Below, one piece after another: positions 15,193-24,569 of a DNA stretch of 64,000 bases; the stretch's first letter is position 1, and the number at the start of each line of letters is the position of its first letter. The DNA comes from UBA3839 sp902776985 (GTDB taxonomy: Bacteria; Bacteroidota; Bacteroidia; Bacteroidales; Bacteroidaceae). The position numbers and the translations under genes are program-made. The stretch is taken from assembly GCA_902776985.1 (NCBI GenBank), contig CACYSD010000019.1:42366-106365 (forward strand), given 5' to 3'. The notes under the pieces are model-generated. The model was not told where the DNA came from and searched no databases. It saw nothing but the letters and a program-made list of their open reading frames with translations.

Positions 15193-16647
15193 TTAAGAAT
15201 TCTTCAACCACCTCTTAGTTTTTAGCCGCCAAAGCATGAGGATGCCGCGGATATTGAGTTCGATACACATGGCAAGCCACACTCCGTTGAGTCCCATGAC
15301 GGGGGCGAGGACTACTGCAAGAGTGATGCGGATTGCCCAAATAGCGCTGAGGTTGATGCCTGACGGAATGAGTGTGTCGCCTGCGCCGACGAAAACTCCA
15401 TAGCAGACAATGCTGGCAGCAAACATAGGTTCGGCAAACGCCTCTATCCGCAGGGCACTGGCACCGAGACTGACGATTTCCTCAACCGGCGACATGATTT
15501 CCATCACCAACGGTGCACCTATGTACATAAGTAGCCCCATGAGTGACATGACTGCAACTCCCATCGTAACTGTGATGCTAGCAAAGCGCCAGGCAAGATC
15601 CTGGCGTTTGGCTCCTATGCTCTGCCCAACCAGTGTGGTTGCGGCATCTGCCACACCATAACCCGGCATATAGCAGAGGCTTTCGGCATTGACTCCAAAG
15701 GCATTGGCTGCAATGGCGAACTTGCCGAGAGGGGCAACGATACGAGTCGTGGTAATCTGTGCTCCACACATGATGACACGCTCACAGGCTATAGGCATTC
15801 CTATCTTGACTGCCCGCAACAATACCCTTCGCGTAGGTATGAAACTACTCCAAATGAATGGCTCTATACGGCGGCGTCCAAAGATGCGCAGATGCATGGA
15901 TCTGTAGCAAAGGAAATAGAACAGCAATGATGCGGTAATGACTTCAGCGCAGAGAGTTCCAAGTGCTGCACCCATAACTCCGAGTCCTATACCTGGCATA
16001 CTGATATCGAGTCCGAAAACGGAGATTTCCCGTGTAGGAAAAATGAAAAAGAAATTGAATACCACATCAAGTCCGCACATAAGCACATTGAGCAGACTCG
16101 GCACCTTGATATTGCCGCTGCATCGCAACATTCCGCTCATCATAAAAGTTAGTTCGGTGAACGGCATCATCAGTGCAAAGACAAGGAAATAGAGAGTGGC
16201 GTTGTGGCATATATCCTCTGTTCCACCCAGCCAATAGGGTAACTGCCAACTGATGGCGACTCCAATGACGCATAACAGCAATCCCCAGAAAAGACAGCTG
16301 GCAAAAGCCTGACGCAACACATTCCTGGCATCTGCAGAATCCCTTGCACCGATGCGGTGTGCAACCTGTACAGAGAAGCCCGTTGCTACTGCAGAGCCTA
16401 ATCCCCAGAAGAGCCAAGTGGTAGTGGCAACAATTCCGATGCTTGCCGATTCGCTGGCACCGAGATGTCCCACCATCGATGCGTCGATATATTCCATTAT
16501 AATAGTGGAAATCTGAGCAAGAATGGAAGGAATGGCAAGACGTGCCGTAAGTTCAATCTGTTCACGTCGCGTCATACCCACAGCCCCGCTGCGTACTTGT
16601 TCCAGCAGCAGGTCTGTCCGGCTCATCGTTTTGTTGTGGGTGGTCAT
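15193..16647 (-). CDS. MATE family multidrug/metabolite exporter
   Basis: 484 aa with about 12 hydrophobic helices in two homologous halves. The first half contains IPSILAQISTIIMEYIDASMVGHLGA, the MATE signature with the conserved aromatic/acidic residues of helix 1, and the second half VIMCGAQITTTRIVAPLG and GVADAATTLVGQSIGA. MATE proteins export organic cations or metabolites in exchange for Na+ or H+; a substrate cannot be inferred. The first ATG (16647) is used; MSRTDLLLE seven residues later is an alternative. A promoter with TTG (16727-16729), 19-nt spacer and TACCTTTG (16700-16707) precedes it on the minus strand. Confidence 0.93.
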   Translation of the reverse strand: MTTHNKTMSRTDLLLEQVRSGAVGMTRREQIELTARLAIPSILAQISTIIMEYIDASMVGHLGASESASIGIVATTTWLFWGLGSAVATGFSVQVAHRIGARDSADARNVLRQAFASCLFWGLLLCVIGVAISWQLPYWLGGTEDICHNATLYFLVFALMMPFTELTFMMSGMLRCSGNIKVPSLLNVLMCGLDVVFNFFFIFPTREISVFGLDISMPGIGLGVMGAALGTLCAEVITASLLFYFLCYRSMHLRIFGRRRIEPFIWSSFIPTRRVLLRAVKIGMPIACERVIMCGAQITTTRIVAPLGKFAIAANAFGVNAESLCYMPGYGVADAATTLVGQSIGAKRQDLAWRFASITVTMGVAVMSLMGLLMYIGAPLVMEIMSPVEEIVSLGASALRIEAFAEPMFAASIVCYGVFVGAGDTLIPSGINLSAIWAIRITLAVVLAPVMGLNGVWLAMCIELNIRGILMLWRLKTKRWLKNS

Positions 16648-16699
16648 TGATAGTTGTTTGTATAACCTTCCTTAAATAAAAAAAGGTGGAATTCTGTTG

Positions 16700-16729
16700 C
16701 AAAGGTAGGAATAATTGAAAAAATATCAA
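16700..16729 (-). promoter_or_regulatory. Predicted promoter of the MATE exporter gene
   Basis: On the minus strand: TTG at 16729-16727, 19-nt spacer, TACCTTTG at 16707-16700. This is close to the Bacteroidota consensus TTTG-N19-21-TAnnTTTG. Confidence 0.6.
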
Positions 16730-16737
16730 TACATTTG
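16730..16737 (+). promoter_or_regulatory. Predicted -7 box for the DUF3467 gene
   Basis: TACATTTG on the plus strand, 42 nt before ATG 16779; the two genes are divergent and their promoters are adjacent. Confidence 0.5.
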
Positions 16738-16778
16738 CAAAAGTTAAAGAATTATCATCACAAATAATCATCATTAAT

Positions 16779-17111
16779 ATGGAAAAGAACAATAACGGAC
16801 AATCTCAGTTGCAAATCAACCTCAACCCGGAAGTAGCTCAAGGTGTATATGCCAATCTCGCCCTTCTCACTCACTCTCAGTCAGAATTCATCATCGACAT
16901 GGCATCAATGCTGCCGGGAATGCAGAAACCTGAGGTTCGCAGCCGCATCATCATGGTACCTGAACACGCCAAGCGTCTCCTGCTGGCTCTTCAGGATAAC
17001 ATCCGTAAATACGAGCAGCAGTTCGGCACCATCAACCTCAACGATCCTCACTCCGGACCACGTCCAGGCAGCACTATCGCTCCATTCAACATCAACCCTG
17101 GGGAAGCGTAG
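16779..17111 (+). CDS. DUF3467 family protein
   Basis: 110 aa. Contains LQINLNPEVAQGVYANLALLTHSQSEFIIDMA and RIIMVPEHAKRLLLALQDNIRKYEQQFG, the two conserved segments of DUF3467, a small cytoplasmic protein family common in Bacteroidota. No function has been shown. A proline/glycine-rich C-terminus (about residues 92-110) follows. It is divergent from the MATE gene. A GC-rich palindromic repeat lies between it and the next gene. Confidence 0.88.
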   Translation: MEKNNNGQSQLQINLNPEVAQGVYANLALLTHSQSEFIIDMASMLPGMQKPEVRSRIIMVPEHAKRLLLALQDNIRKYEQQFGTINLNDPHSGPRPGSTIAPFNINPGEA

Positions 17112-17132
17112 GGAAGAAGAAGACCCAAGACC

Positions 17133-17192
17133 AAGACCCACCCCCTAACCCCTCCCTGCGAGGGAGGGGAGTAGTTACCCCCATCCGGATGG
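17133..17192 (+). repeat. GC-rich palindromic interspersed repeat, copy B
   Basis: AAGACCCACCCCCT, then the perfect hairpin CCCCTCCCT-gcg-AGGGAGGGG (17149-17169), then CCATCCGGATGG (17181-17192). It is the most complete of four copies in this window and could act as a terminator or mRNA-stability hairpin after DUF3467. Confidence 0.75.
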
Positions 17193-17219
17193 TTTATAAT
17201 TAATGATTTATAATTAGTA

Positions 17220-20200
17220 ATGATTCGTCGCCTGAAATTCTTATTCTTCATTTTTCAGTTCTCATTGTGCATTCTTCATGCACAAGAGTTTGAACTGCGA
17301 CTGCTTAACCATTGGGATAATCCCAACGGCACTGTAGAACGTGGCTATGCAGGAAAATCCATTTGGAAATGGGATCTGATTCCGACAGGACACAATGCCA
17401 TGCCCGACTCCTTGCGGAAGCGTTATGAGGAATACGGGCGCATAAACAAAAGCTTTGGCATCAACGGCACTGTGCTCAATAATGTCAATGCCAAACCGGA
17501 AATGCTGACCACCAATATGCTGCGAAAGACTGCCAAGATCGCAGATGTATTGCGCCCCTACGGCATTCGTGTGTATCTGTCCGTGAATTTCGCCTCACCC
17601 AAAGCATTGGGAGAGCTGAAGACCGCTGACCCTCTGGATGCAGCAGTACGCCGCTGGTGGCAGCGTAAGGTCGATGAGATTTACCGGCTGATTCCAGACT
17701 TCGGCGGTTTCCTTGTGAAGGCAAACAGCGAGGGGGAACCAGGTCCGATGGACTACGGACGCACTCACGTGGATGGTGCGAACATGTTGGCAGAGGCATT
17801 GAAACCACACAAGGGAATCGTGATGTGGAGGGCTTTCGTTTACTCAGCCAAGGGTGGCGACCGCGCAAACCAGGCTTACGAGGAATTCATGCCTTTCGAC
17901 GGACAGTTTGCCGACAACGTAATCATTCAGGTCAAGAACGGACCTATTGATTTCCAGCCACGCGAGGCAGTATCGCCACTGTTCTTCGCAATGAAGAAGA
18001 CTAAGCTGATGGTAGAGTTCCAGATTACCCAGGAATATACCGGACACAGCATCCACACATGCTTCCTCGCTCCTATGTGGCGTGAGTTCTTCTCAGTCAT
18101 CCATGACCATGGAGTAAAACTCGCCGGTGTGGCAGGAGTGGCGAACATAGGCGATGCACCCAACTGGACAGCCAACGACCTGGCAATGGCAAACTGGTAT
18201 GCCTTCGGTCGTCTGGCAAACAACTCTCATTGTTCGTCGCGCGAGATTGCCGAGGACTTCCTCAAGGAATTCTATACCAAGGACGAGCGGTTTGTCAAGC
18301 CTGTCTCACAGATGTTGCTTAAGAGCCGTGAGACAGTGGTTGACTATATGATGCCGATGGGTCTGCACCACATCTTTGCCGGAGGCCATCACTATGGTCC
18401 TGAACCATGGTGTGCACCAAAGGGATGGCGCGAGGACTGGCTGCCCCGTTTCTACCATCGTGCCGACAGCTTAGGACTGGGATTCAACCGCACCGACCAC
18501 CACGAGGCAGGCACTGACGGTTCGAACAACGTGGGGCAGTATCCCGAACCGCTACGCACTATATATAATAATGTGGAGACATGTCCGGAAAACCTGCTTC
18601 TGTGGTTCCACCATGTGGAATGGAATCGGGAACTGGGCAACGGACTCACCATGTGGGACAATCTCTGCTACCACTATGACAGAGGTTTAGCCCAGGCTAA
18701 AGACTTCGTGGAAACATGGAAATCCATACGTCCATATATAGACTCCGAACGCTATGAGAATCAACTCTGGCGGCTGGAACGCCAGGCAAAGGATGCACAG
18801 TGGTGGCGCGATGCCTGTGTGCTCTACTTCCAGAGCTTCTCCCGTCTGCCGCTACCTGCCGACAGTCCCGCACCGAAATACTCGCTGAAAGACCTGATGA
18901 ACTATCATCTCGGCATCGACAACTACACGGCACCCGACCCTGCAGACCTGCCTGAATGGACAGGGCTGCAAGTACCCAATTTCTTCTCCGACGGGATGGT
19001 GCTGCAGCGTGATGATTCCATCCCAGTATGGGGAAAAAGCCATCCCAAAGCCACAGTACGCATAGTCTTTAACAAAAAAGTCTTCACTACAAAGGCTGAC
19101 GCAGCAGGCAAATGGGAAGTGCTTCTGCCAAAGATGAGTGCAGGCGGTCCGTACACCATGGACATCACAGCCAATGGTCTGAGCAAGCATATAGAGAATA
19201 TCCTTATAGGCGATGTGTTCCTGTGCAGCGGTCAGTCGAACATGGAACTGCCAATACGACGATGCATGGATGCCGTGGCAGCAGACGTGGCGGACTACAG
19301 CAACTCTCAGATACGCTATCTCAAGTTCCCTCATCAGTACAATTACGTCAAGCCAAACGACAATGTCCGTGCACTGCCCTGGCAGGACATTACTCCAGAA
19401 AACTGCAAGGAAGTCAGTGCTGTCTGCTACTTCATGGCGCGTGAGCTTCAGGCACGTCATAAAGTACCCGTCGGCATTATCAATTCTGCGGTAGGCGGCA
19501 CACCCGTTCAGGCATGGATGCCTCAGCAGACACTTCGCACATTCAGTCAGTATGCAGGCGAGTTCGACAAGCCTAAATACAATCGGGTCAACTGGGTGGA
19601 CTCCGTTGCACGCAGCGAAGCAATGGCTATACGCGACTGGGATCTCCGCACTACAGCCTCGGACACAATCCTGCACCAGTGGCGCAGCAACGACTACGAT
19701 TTCAGCCGTTGGACAGAGACGGACATGTTCTCCGACTGGTCGAAAGGCAAGAACGGATCATACTGGTTCCATACCAGCGTTGACCTTCCTGCAGATGTCA
19801 GCGGAAGTAAAGCCTTACTGCGGTTCGGAGCCATGAAGGATGCCGACAGCATCTTCGTCAACGGACACTTCGTTGGCAACACCACCTACGAGTATCCTCC
19901 TCGCAACTACACCGTGCCTGAAGGAGTGCTCCGTGCAGGCAGGAACGACATTGTGGTTCACCTTATTTCCCAGCACGGCAGACCGAATTTCACCCGCGGC
20001 AAACAATACCAGCTGGAAGCAGGCGGCAAGGTCTTTCCACTGCCCGAAATCATGCACATGGCAATCGGATGCACCATGCCCCACCAACCTGCAAGCACCT
20101 ATTTCGTGTCAGGATGGACAGGACTCTACAACGCCATGATTGCCCCGCTCGGTCGCATGCCGCTGAAGGGAGTGCTGTGGTATCAGGGAGAGACCAACAT

Positions 20201-20813
20201 AGACTCGCCCGACAACTATGCCAATCTGCTTGCAGCCATGGCAGACAGCTGGCGCCAGCAGTTCGGCCGTCAGTTGCCGTTCGTCATCATGCAGCTGCCG
20301 GCATACATGGGTCATCACGACCAGCCGTTCGAAAGCGGATGGACCAAGATCCGCCATCAGCAGCTACTCGCATCGCAGCTCATTCCCAATTCCGCCCTCG
20401 TCCCTACACTCGACACAGGCGAGAGCAACGACATTCACCCTCAGGACAAACGCCCTGCAGGCTGGCGTGCAGCCATGCAGATGACCCGTCTGGCATACGG
20501 ACAGAGCGCGGGCATCACCACCACGCCTGTGCCTCAGTCAGCCTCAATCAAGGGAGGAAAGCTTCTGCTCCGTTTCCCCAAATCGTGTGGAACTCTCTGC
20601 CTTCGCGGCGACCGTCTCAGCGAATTCTCCATTTTAGTAGGCGGCAAGTACCAGTGGGCAGAAGCCACTCTCACCGACGCCCACACCGTAGCTATCGACC
20701 TGCCAGCCGGAGTGACTAGCACCACCGTCCGCTACTGCTGGGACGATTTTCCTTCACCCACCCTCTTCAACACCGACTCCATCCCTGCTCCTCAGTTTGA
20801 ATATAAGTTCTGA
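17220..20813 (+). CDS. GH67 alpha-glucuronidase fused to an SGNH-type acetylesterase
   Basis: 1197 aa. A signal peptide (about residues 1-21, ending CILHA) sends it to the envelope. Residues of about 25 to 570 are a GH67 catalytic region, which removes 4-O-methylglucuronic acid from xylan fragments: LLNHWDN, the probable acid E171 in NSEGEPGP, and D244 and E272, spaced as in characterised GH67 enzymes. The usual GH67 N-terminal domain is absent. Residues of about 585 to 1197 resemble sialate O-acetylesterase/CE20-like acetylesterases: MVLQRD, GQSNME with S673, VLWYQGETN, and D1071/H1073 in NDIHPQD. The middle holds a jelly-roll-like insertion (810-920). Together it would strip both glucuronyl and acetyl groups from glucuronoxylan. 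No SusC/SusD pair or other xylanase is nearby. Confidence 0.9.
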   Translation: MIRRLKFLFFIFQFSLCILHAQEFELRLLNHWDNPNGTVERGYAGKSIWKWDLIPTGHNAMPDSLRKRYEEYGRINKSFGINGTVLNNVNAKPEMLTTNMLRKTAKIADVLRPYGIRVYLSVNFASPKALGELKTADPLDAAVRRWWQRKVDEIYRLIPDFGGFLVKANSEGEPGPMDYGRTHVDGANMLAEALKPHKGIVMWRAFVYSAKGGDRANQAYEEFMPFDGQFADNVIIQVKNGPIDFQPREAVSPLFFAMKKTKLMVEFQITQEYTGHSIHTCFLAPMWREFFSVIHDHGVKLAGVAGVANIGDAPNWTANDLAMANWYAFGRLANNSHCSSREIAEDFLKEFYTKDERFVKPVSQMLLKSRETVVDYMMPMGLHHIFAGGHHYGPEPWCAPKGWREDWLPRFYHRADSLGLGFNRTDHHEAGTDGSNNVGQYPEPLRTIYNNVETCPENLLLWFHHVEWNRELGNGLTMWDNLCYHYDRGLAQAKDFVETWKSIRPYIDSERYENQLWRLERQAKDAQWWRDACVLYFQSFSRLPLPADSPAPKYSLKDLMNYHLGIDNYTAPDPADLPEWTGLQVPNFFSDGMVLQRDDSIPVWGKSHPKATVRIVFNKKVFTTKADAAGKWEVLLPKMSAGGPYTMDITANGLSKHIENILIGDVFLCSGQSNMELPIRRCMDAVAADVADYSNSQIRYLKFPHQYNYVKPNDNVRALPWQDITPENCKEVSAVCYFMARELQARHKVPVGIINSAVGGTPVQAWMPQQTLRTFSQYAGEFDKPKYNRVNWVDSVARSEAMAIRDWDLRTTASDTILHQWRSNDYDFSRWTETDMFSDWSKGKNGSYWFHTSVDLPADVSGSKALLRFGAMKDADSIFVNGHFVGNTTYEYPPRNYTVPEGVLRAGRNDIVVHLISQHGRPNFTRGKQYQLEAGGKVFPLPEIMHMAIGCTMPHQPASTYFVSGWTGLYNAMIAPLGRMPLKGVLWYQGETNIDSPDNYANLLAAMADSWRQQFGRQLPFVIMQLPAYMGHHDQPFESGWTKIRHQQLLASQLIPNSALVPTLDTGESNDIHPQDKRPAGWRAAMQMTRLAYGQSAGITTTPVPQSASIKGGKLLLRFPKSCGTLCLRGDRLSEFSILVGGKYQWAEATLTDAHTVAIDLPAGVTSTTVRYCWDDFPSPTLFNTDSIPAPQFEYKF

Positions 20814-20910
20814 ATTCTTTAGTACTATCACAAAGTTCTCCGGTGCTTTGCCCGGAGCGTCGGCAAGCCGAACGATAACACAACCAAGACTTCACACTCC
20901 ACTTAATAAA

Positions 20911-22146
20911 ATGAAAGGATTTCTGATATCGGCACCGATGAGCGGACACGGTAAGACCACTGTGTCTGCAGGATTGATGGCAGCACTGGTCAGGCGAGGA
21001 CTGACAGTGCAGCCGTTCAAGTGCGGTCCCGACTACATAGACACCAAGTTCCATCGGCGTGTTACAGGTCGGGAGAGTGTGAACCTTGACCTGTTCTTTG
21101 CCGACGAGCAGCATTTGCAAGAATTGTACAGCAGTTATGGCAGCGATGCAGATGCATGTATTGTAGAGGGAATGATGGGGTTGTTCGACGGCTACAGCAA
21201 AGACCGAGGGTCAGCAGCACATATAGCCCATACACTTCACCTACCCGTTGTACTGGTAGTGGATGCCAGCCATGCGGCATACAGCATGGCAGCACTGTTG
21301 CAGGGCTATACACGGTTCAGTGCAGAAATAACAGTTTGTGGTGTGATTTTCAACAAAGTAGGCAGTGCCCGCCACGAGCAGATGCTCCGTGAGGTATGTG
21401 AGGACACAGGCGTGGAATGTCTGGGATGTATTCCCCGACGCGACACCCTTGCAGTAGGAACCCGCTATCTGGGGCTTGATTTCAGCGCGAACCTCTGCCA
21501 CGAACAGATGGAGCAGTGGGTGGACATCGACAGACTACTCACACTCAGCAGTTCGAAGTCAGACAGCCGGGTCGAGACAGCAAACCGTTCCGTTAATCCA
21601 TTTCGGGTGGTGATGGCATGCAGCGACGAGTCATTTTCGTTCTTCTACAAAGAAACCATTGATAGCTTCGCCTCAGTGATAAGGTTCAATCCCGAAACCG
21701 ATGTTCCTCAGCTCGTCGATTGTGATTTGCTCTATCTGCCAGGGGGCTATCCTGAACGTCATGCCGCTGCGTTGACGCTTAACGAGGCAGCCCGTCGTGC
21801 CATTCGCGACTATGCCGAACGAGGAGGCAGAATCTGGGCAGAATGTGGCGGGATGATGTATCTGTGCCGTGAAATCCTTACCGACGAAGGGGCATGGGCA
21901 ATGTGCGGAGTGCTGCCCTACACGGTTTCCGCCAGAGCAGCCGATCGCAGGCTGTCGTTAGGTTATCGCCAGTTCGAGATGGACGGCAGGCAATATCGTG
22001 GACATGAATTCCACTATTCTCAATTCGTTGGTGACACACCCAAGTCCGCTGTCCAGGTGTATGACGCATCGGGCAATCCTGTTGCCACACCAGTCATCCG
22101 CCACAAAAACATATTGGCAAGCTATACACACCTTTATAATGCATAA
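20911..22146 (+). CDS. cbiA: Cobyrinic acid a,c-diamide synthase
   Basis: 411 aa from ATG 20911; the open frame begins earlier (20797) inside the preceding gene's end, but MKGFLISAPMSGHGKTT is the normal start. CbiA/CobB amidates carboxyls a and c of cobyrinic acid using glutamine and ATP. The N-terminal half is a P-loop dethiobiotin-synthetase-like ATPase (APMSGHGKTT; KCGPDYIDTKFH; VEGMMGLFDG), and the C-terminal half is a class I glutamine amidotransferase-like domain with LPGGYPE and AECGGMMYL, whose cysteine is the nucleophile. The gene precedes the cobalamin riboswitch rather than following it, so its control may differ from that of the main operon. Confidence 0.95.
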   Translation: MKGFLISAPMSGHGKTTVSAGLMAALVRRGLTVQPFKCGPDYIDTKFHRRVTGRESVNLDLFFADEQHLQELYSSYGSDADACIVEGMMGLFDGYSKDRGSAAHIAHTLHLPVVLVVDASHAAYSMAALLQGYTRFSAEITVCGVIFNKVGSARHEQMLREVCEDTGVECLGCIPRRDTLAVGTRYLGLDFSANLCHEQMEQWVDIDRLLTLSSSKSDSRVETANRSVNPFRVVMACSDESFSFFYKETIDSFASVIRFNPETDVPQLVDCDLLYLPGGYPERHAAALTLNEAARRAIRDYAERGGRIWAECGGMMYLCREILTDEGAWAMCGVLPYTVSARAADRRLSLGYRQFEMDGRQYRGHEFHYSQFVGDTPKSAVQVYDASGNPVATPVIRHKNILASYTHLYNA

Positions 22147-22168
22147 TAAATAATTCATAATTATTTTA

Positions 22169-22199
22169 TTTGTATATTAAATAACATTTCGTATATTTG
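22169..22199 (+). promoter_or_regulatory. Predicted promoter of the cobalamin operon
   Basis: TTTG (22169-22172), a 19-nt spacer and TATATTTG (22192-22199), a full match to the Bacteroidota housekeeping promoter. It lies just upstream of the riboswitch. Confidence 0.8.
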
Positions 22200-22235
22200 C
22201 CAGCGAAATAGAAAAAGTAGAAAAAAGAGGTAATA

Positions 22236-22382
22236 CATTTTCATCTTTGTATGCAAGGGAATGCGGTGAGAGTCCGCAACTGTACCTGCAACTGTAATCC
22301 TCATCTTTTAGATTTGTCAACAAAGCCACTGACTTAAGTTGGGAAGGCGACAAACCGGGGAAAGTCAGGAGACCTGCCTCCA
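22236..22382 (+). ncRNA. Cobalamin (AdoCbl-type) riboswitch
   Basis: The conserved blocks occur in order: AAGGGAAtgcGGTGAGAgTCCGCaaCTG (from 22255), tACCTGCAACTGTAAtCC, AAAGCCACTG (22322-22331), GGGAAGGC (22341-22348) and the 3' B12 box GTCAGGAGACCTGCC (22364-22378). Spacing matches the Rfam cobalamin family. It lies 49 nt before the ATG of the first TonB receptor, and should shut down expression of the downstream uptake and synthesis genes when B12 is abundant. Confidence 0.95.
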
Positions 22383-22430
22383 TTATTCACATCTAAAGCG
22401 CACGTTCAGGAATAGACGCAGCGAACAACC

Positions 22431-24569
22431 ATGACAATCCGTAAGTGTATCTTGGGGCTGACCATGTGCAGTCTCACTGTTGCAACATTTGCACAAGAAG
22501 CCTTGCATACCGACACCCTCAGTGAGGTGGTAGTCACAGCTACCGGTACACAGCATCTGCTGAAGGACGCTCCCGTTCAAACGGAGGTCATCAGCAGCCG
22601 CCAGTTGCGGCAGTACGGCGGCAGCAGCATCGAAGACATCCTCGGTGCGCTCTCTGCTTCGTTTGCCTTTGCCGAAGGTGACATGGGCAGTCAGATGCAG
22701 ATGAACGGACTGGGGAACGCGTACATTCTTGTGCTGGTCGACGGCAAACGTATGCACGGAGATGTGGGCGGTCAGAACGATCTGTCAATGATTGACCCTC
22801 ACAACATCGAACGCATAGAAATTGTGAAAGGAGCTTCAAGTGCCCTCTACGGAAGCGACGCCATTGCAGGAGTGATAAATGTCATCACCAAGAAGCACAA
22901 CGAAGGTCTAATGCTGGAAAACACCACACGATACGGCACTTACAACGACCTGCGTCAGCACAATGGCATTGCCATGTCGTGGGGACGCTGGAAAAGCTAC
23001 ACCAATTTCCAGTTGCAACACAGCGACGGATGGCAGAACACAGGCACGGAGTACACACCTTCCAGCACTGCCCCCATCACCGACTCTCGCAGCATGACTG
23101 TGAACAGCCACACCAGTTGGCAACTCTCGGAGCAACTCAACTACCAAGCCACCAAGAACCTGGAATTCTACGCCAGCGGTTCCGTTTACGGTAAAGGCAT
23201 CTATCGTCCAGAGGGGAAATACCCAAAATACGACGTTAAGACCTTTGACCTCACCTACCGCAATGCTTCGGCTGCCGTTGGCGGTCAGTTGAAGACCACT
23301 GCCGGCGACATCATTACCCTTGACATCGACTTCAACCGTCATGCCTACTACCACTCGTTCACCTCTACCACACTGGCGGAGGGGTTTGACAGCAACGGTT
23401 TGTTGATTCTTGACTTCCCCTACTTCGCAGGACAACGGCTGCTACAGAGCGACCAGCGACGCACCATGGCTCACCTCAAAGGAGTGTTTTCCCTGCCAGC
23501 CGAACAACGTCTAAGTGCAGGCATTGAAGCCCGTTTCGACTATCTAAAAGCACCGACCAGCATAGAGCGCCAAACCGCCACCGACAACACCGAAGCCCTC
23601 TACATTCAGGACGAATGGAAGGCGACCCCTTGGCTGCAACTCACCGGAGGTCTGCGACTGAACCGCAACGAGGGATTCGGCTGGCGTCTTACTCCGAAAA
23701 TCTCCTCAATGCTTTCCCTCGGGAACCTAAGACTGAGGGCAACTTGGAGCCAGGGATTCAAGACACCAACCCTTAAGGAAATGAACTACTGCTACATCCG
23801 TGAGATGAACAGTATAATAATGTATCTCGGCAACAAAGACCTGAAGCCACAGACCTCCAATTACTACTCCGTCAATGTAGAGTACACCCACCGAGGCTTC
23901 AACCTCACTGCCACCGCCTATCTCAACCGAGTGGACAATATGATTGCACTCGCCACCATCGACCAGAGCAGCGCTCCACTCCCCTATCGCCAGCAATACG
24001 GAGAGATGCTCAGCAAGGTGCGCCAGTACCAGAACATGGAGGATGCCCGCACCAGCGGTTTCGACGTCAGTCTGCGCTACACCCGTCGCCAGTGGACAGC
24101 AGGAGCGTCCTACAGCTATCTCGACACCGATGCCCATGTCTATGATGCCGACCACGACTGCCTTAGTCGGGTAGTTATCGATGGTTCAGCCTACCACAAA
24201 GGCAGCCTGTTCGCCACATGGGAGCACCGTTTCACTCCGCACTACCAGTTAGGACTCGGACTCTACGGACGATTCTCCTCCAAGCGCTACTATCAGATTG
24301 ACGGCAACGGCAAAGCATTCCAGATCTGGCGACTCACCACCACCCACACCCTCGGCAACAGCCGTCATGCCAGCTATCGACTGGAGGCAGGCATTGACAA
24401 CATATTCAACTATGTTGACCGCACGCCCCACGGACTTCACCTCGGCACTACAACCCCTGGCACCACCGTCTATGCCACCCTCTCCATCAGTTTCTCCCAA
24501 GGACAGATAATCAAACTTAACCATAAAACAAAGTCTAACTTAAAACAATCAAACAATGAAGAAGATTAA
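22431..24569 (+). CDS. BtuB-like TonB-dependent outer-membrane receptor
   Basis: 712 aa. A signal peptide ends near residue 21 (ATFA-QE) and is followed by a TonB-box-like segment SEVVVTATG. The plug domain (about residues 40-150) has DILGALSASFAF, QMNGLGNAYILVLVDGKRM and IERIEIVKGASSALYGSDAIAGVINVITK, the standard TonB plug motifs; the remainder is a 22-strand-type barrel rich in aromatic residues and ending in IKLNHKTKSNLKQSNNEED, an unusual charged extension beyond the expected C-terminal strand. Its position right behind a cobalamin riboswitch makes it a corrinoid receptor. It overlaps the next gene by 14 bp. Confidence 0.93.
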   Translation: MTIRKCILGLTMCSLTVATFAQEALHTDTLSEVVVTATGTQHLLKDAPVQTEVISSRQLRQYGGSSIEDILGALSASFAFAEGDMGSQMQMNGLGNAYILVLVDGKRMHGDVGGQNDLSMIDPHNIERIEIVKGASSALYGSDAIAGVINVITKKHNEGLMLENTTRYGTYNDLRQHNGIAMSWGRWKSYTNFQLQHSDGWQNTGTEYTPSSTAPITDSRSMTVNSHTSWQLSEQLNYQATKNLEFYASGSVYGKGIYRPEGKYPKYDVKTFDLTYRNASAAVGGQLKTTAGDIITLDIDFNRHAYYHSFTSTTLAEGFDSNGLLILDFPYFAGQRLLQSDQRRTMAHLKGVFSLPAEQRLSAGIEARFDYLKAPTSIERQTATDNTEALYIQDEWKATPWLQLTGGLRLNRNEGFGWRLTPKISSMLSLGNLRLRATWSQGFKTPTLKEMNYCYIREMNSIIMYLGNKDLKPQTSNYYSVNVEYTHRGFNLTATAYLNRVDNMIALATIDQSSAPLPYRQQYGEMLSKVRQYQNMEDARTSGFDVSLRYTRRQWTAGASYSYLDTDAHVYDADHDCLSRVVIDGSAYHKGSLFATWEHRFTPHYQLGLGLYGRFSSKRYYQIDGNGKAFQIWRLTTTHTLGNSRHASYRLEAGIDNIFNYVDRTPHGLHLGTTTPGTTVYATLSISFSQGQIIKLNHKTKSNLKQSNNEED

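Noticed and set aside
17485..20087. Several long open frames on the minus strand inside the GH67-esterase gene
   Set aside because: They lie wholly opposite a gene with clear domains, have no recognised motifs or promoters and reflect the GC-rich codon use of that gene.
20814..20910. Possible second cobalamin riboswitch before cbiA
   Set aside because: The gap lacks the B12 box and the other conserved blocks; the only riboswitch is at 22236-22382.
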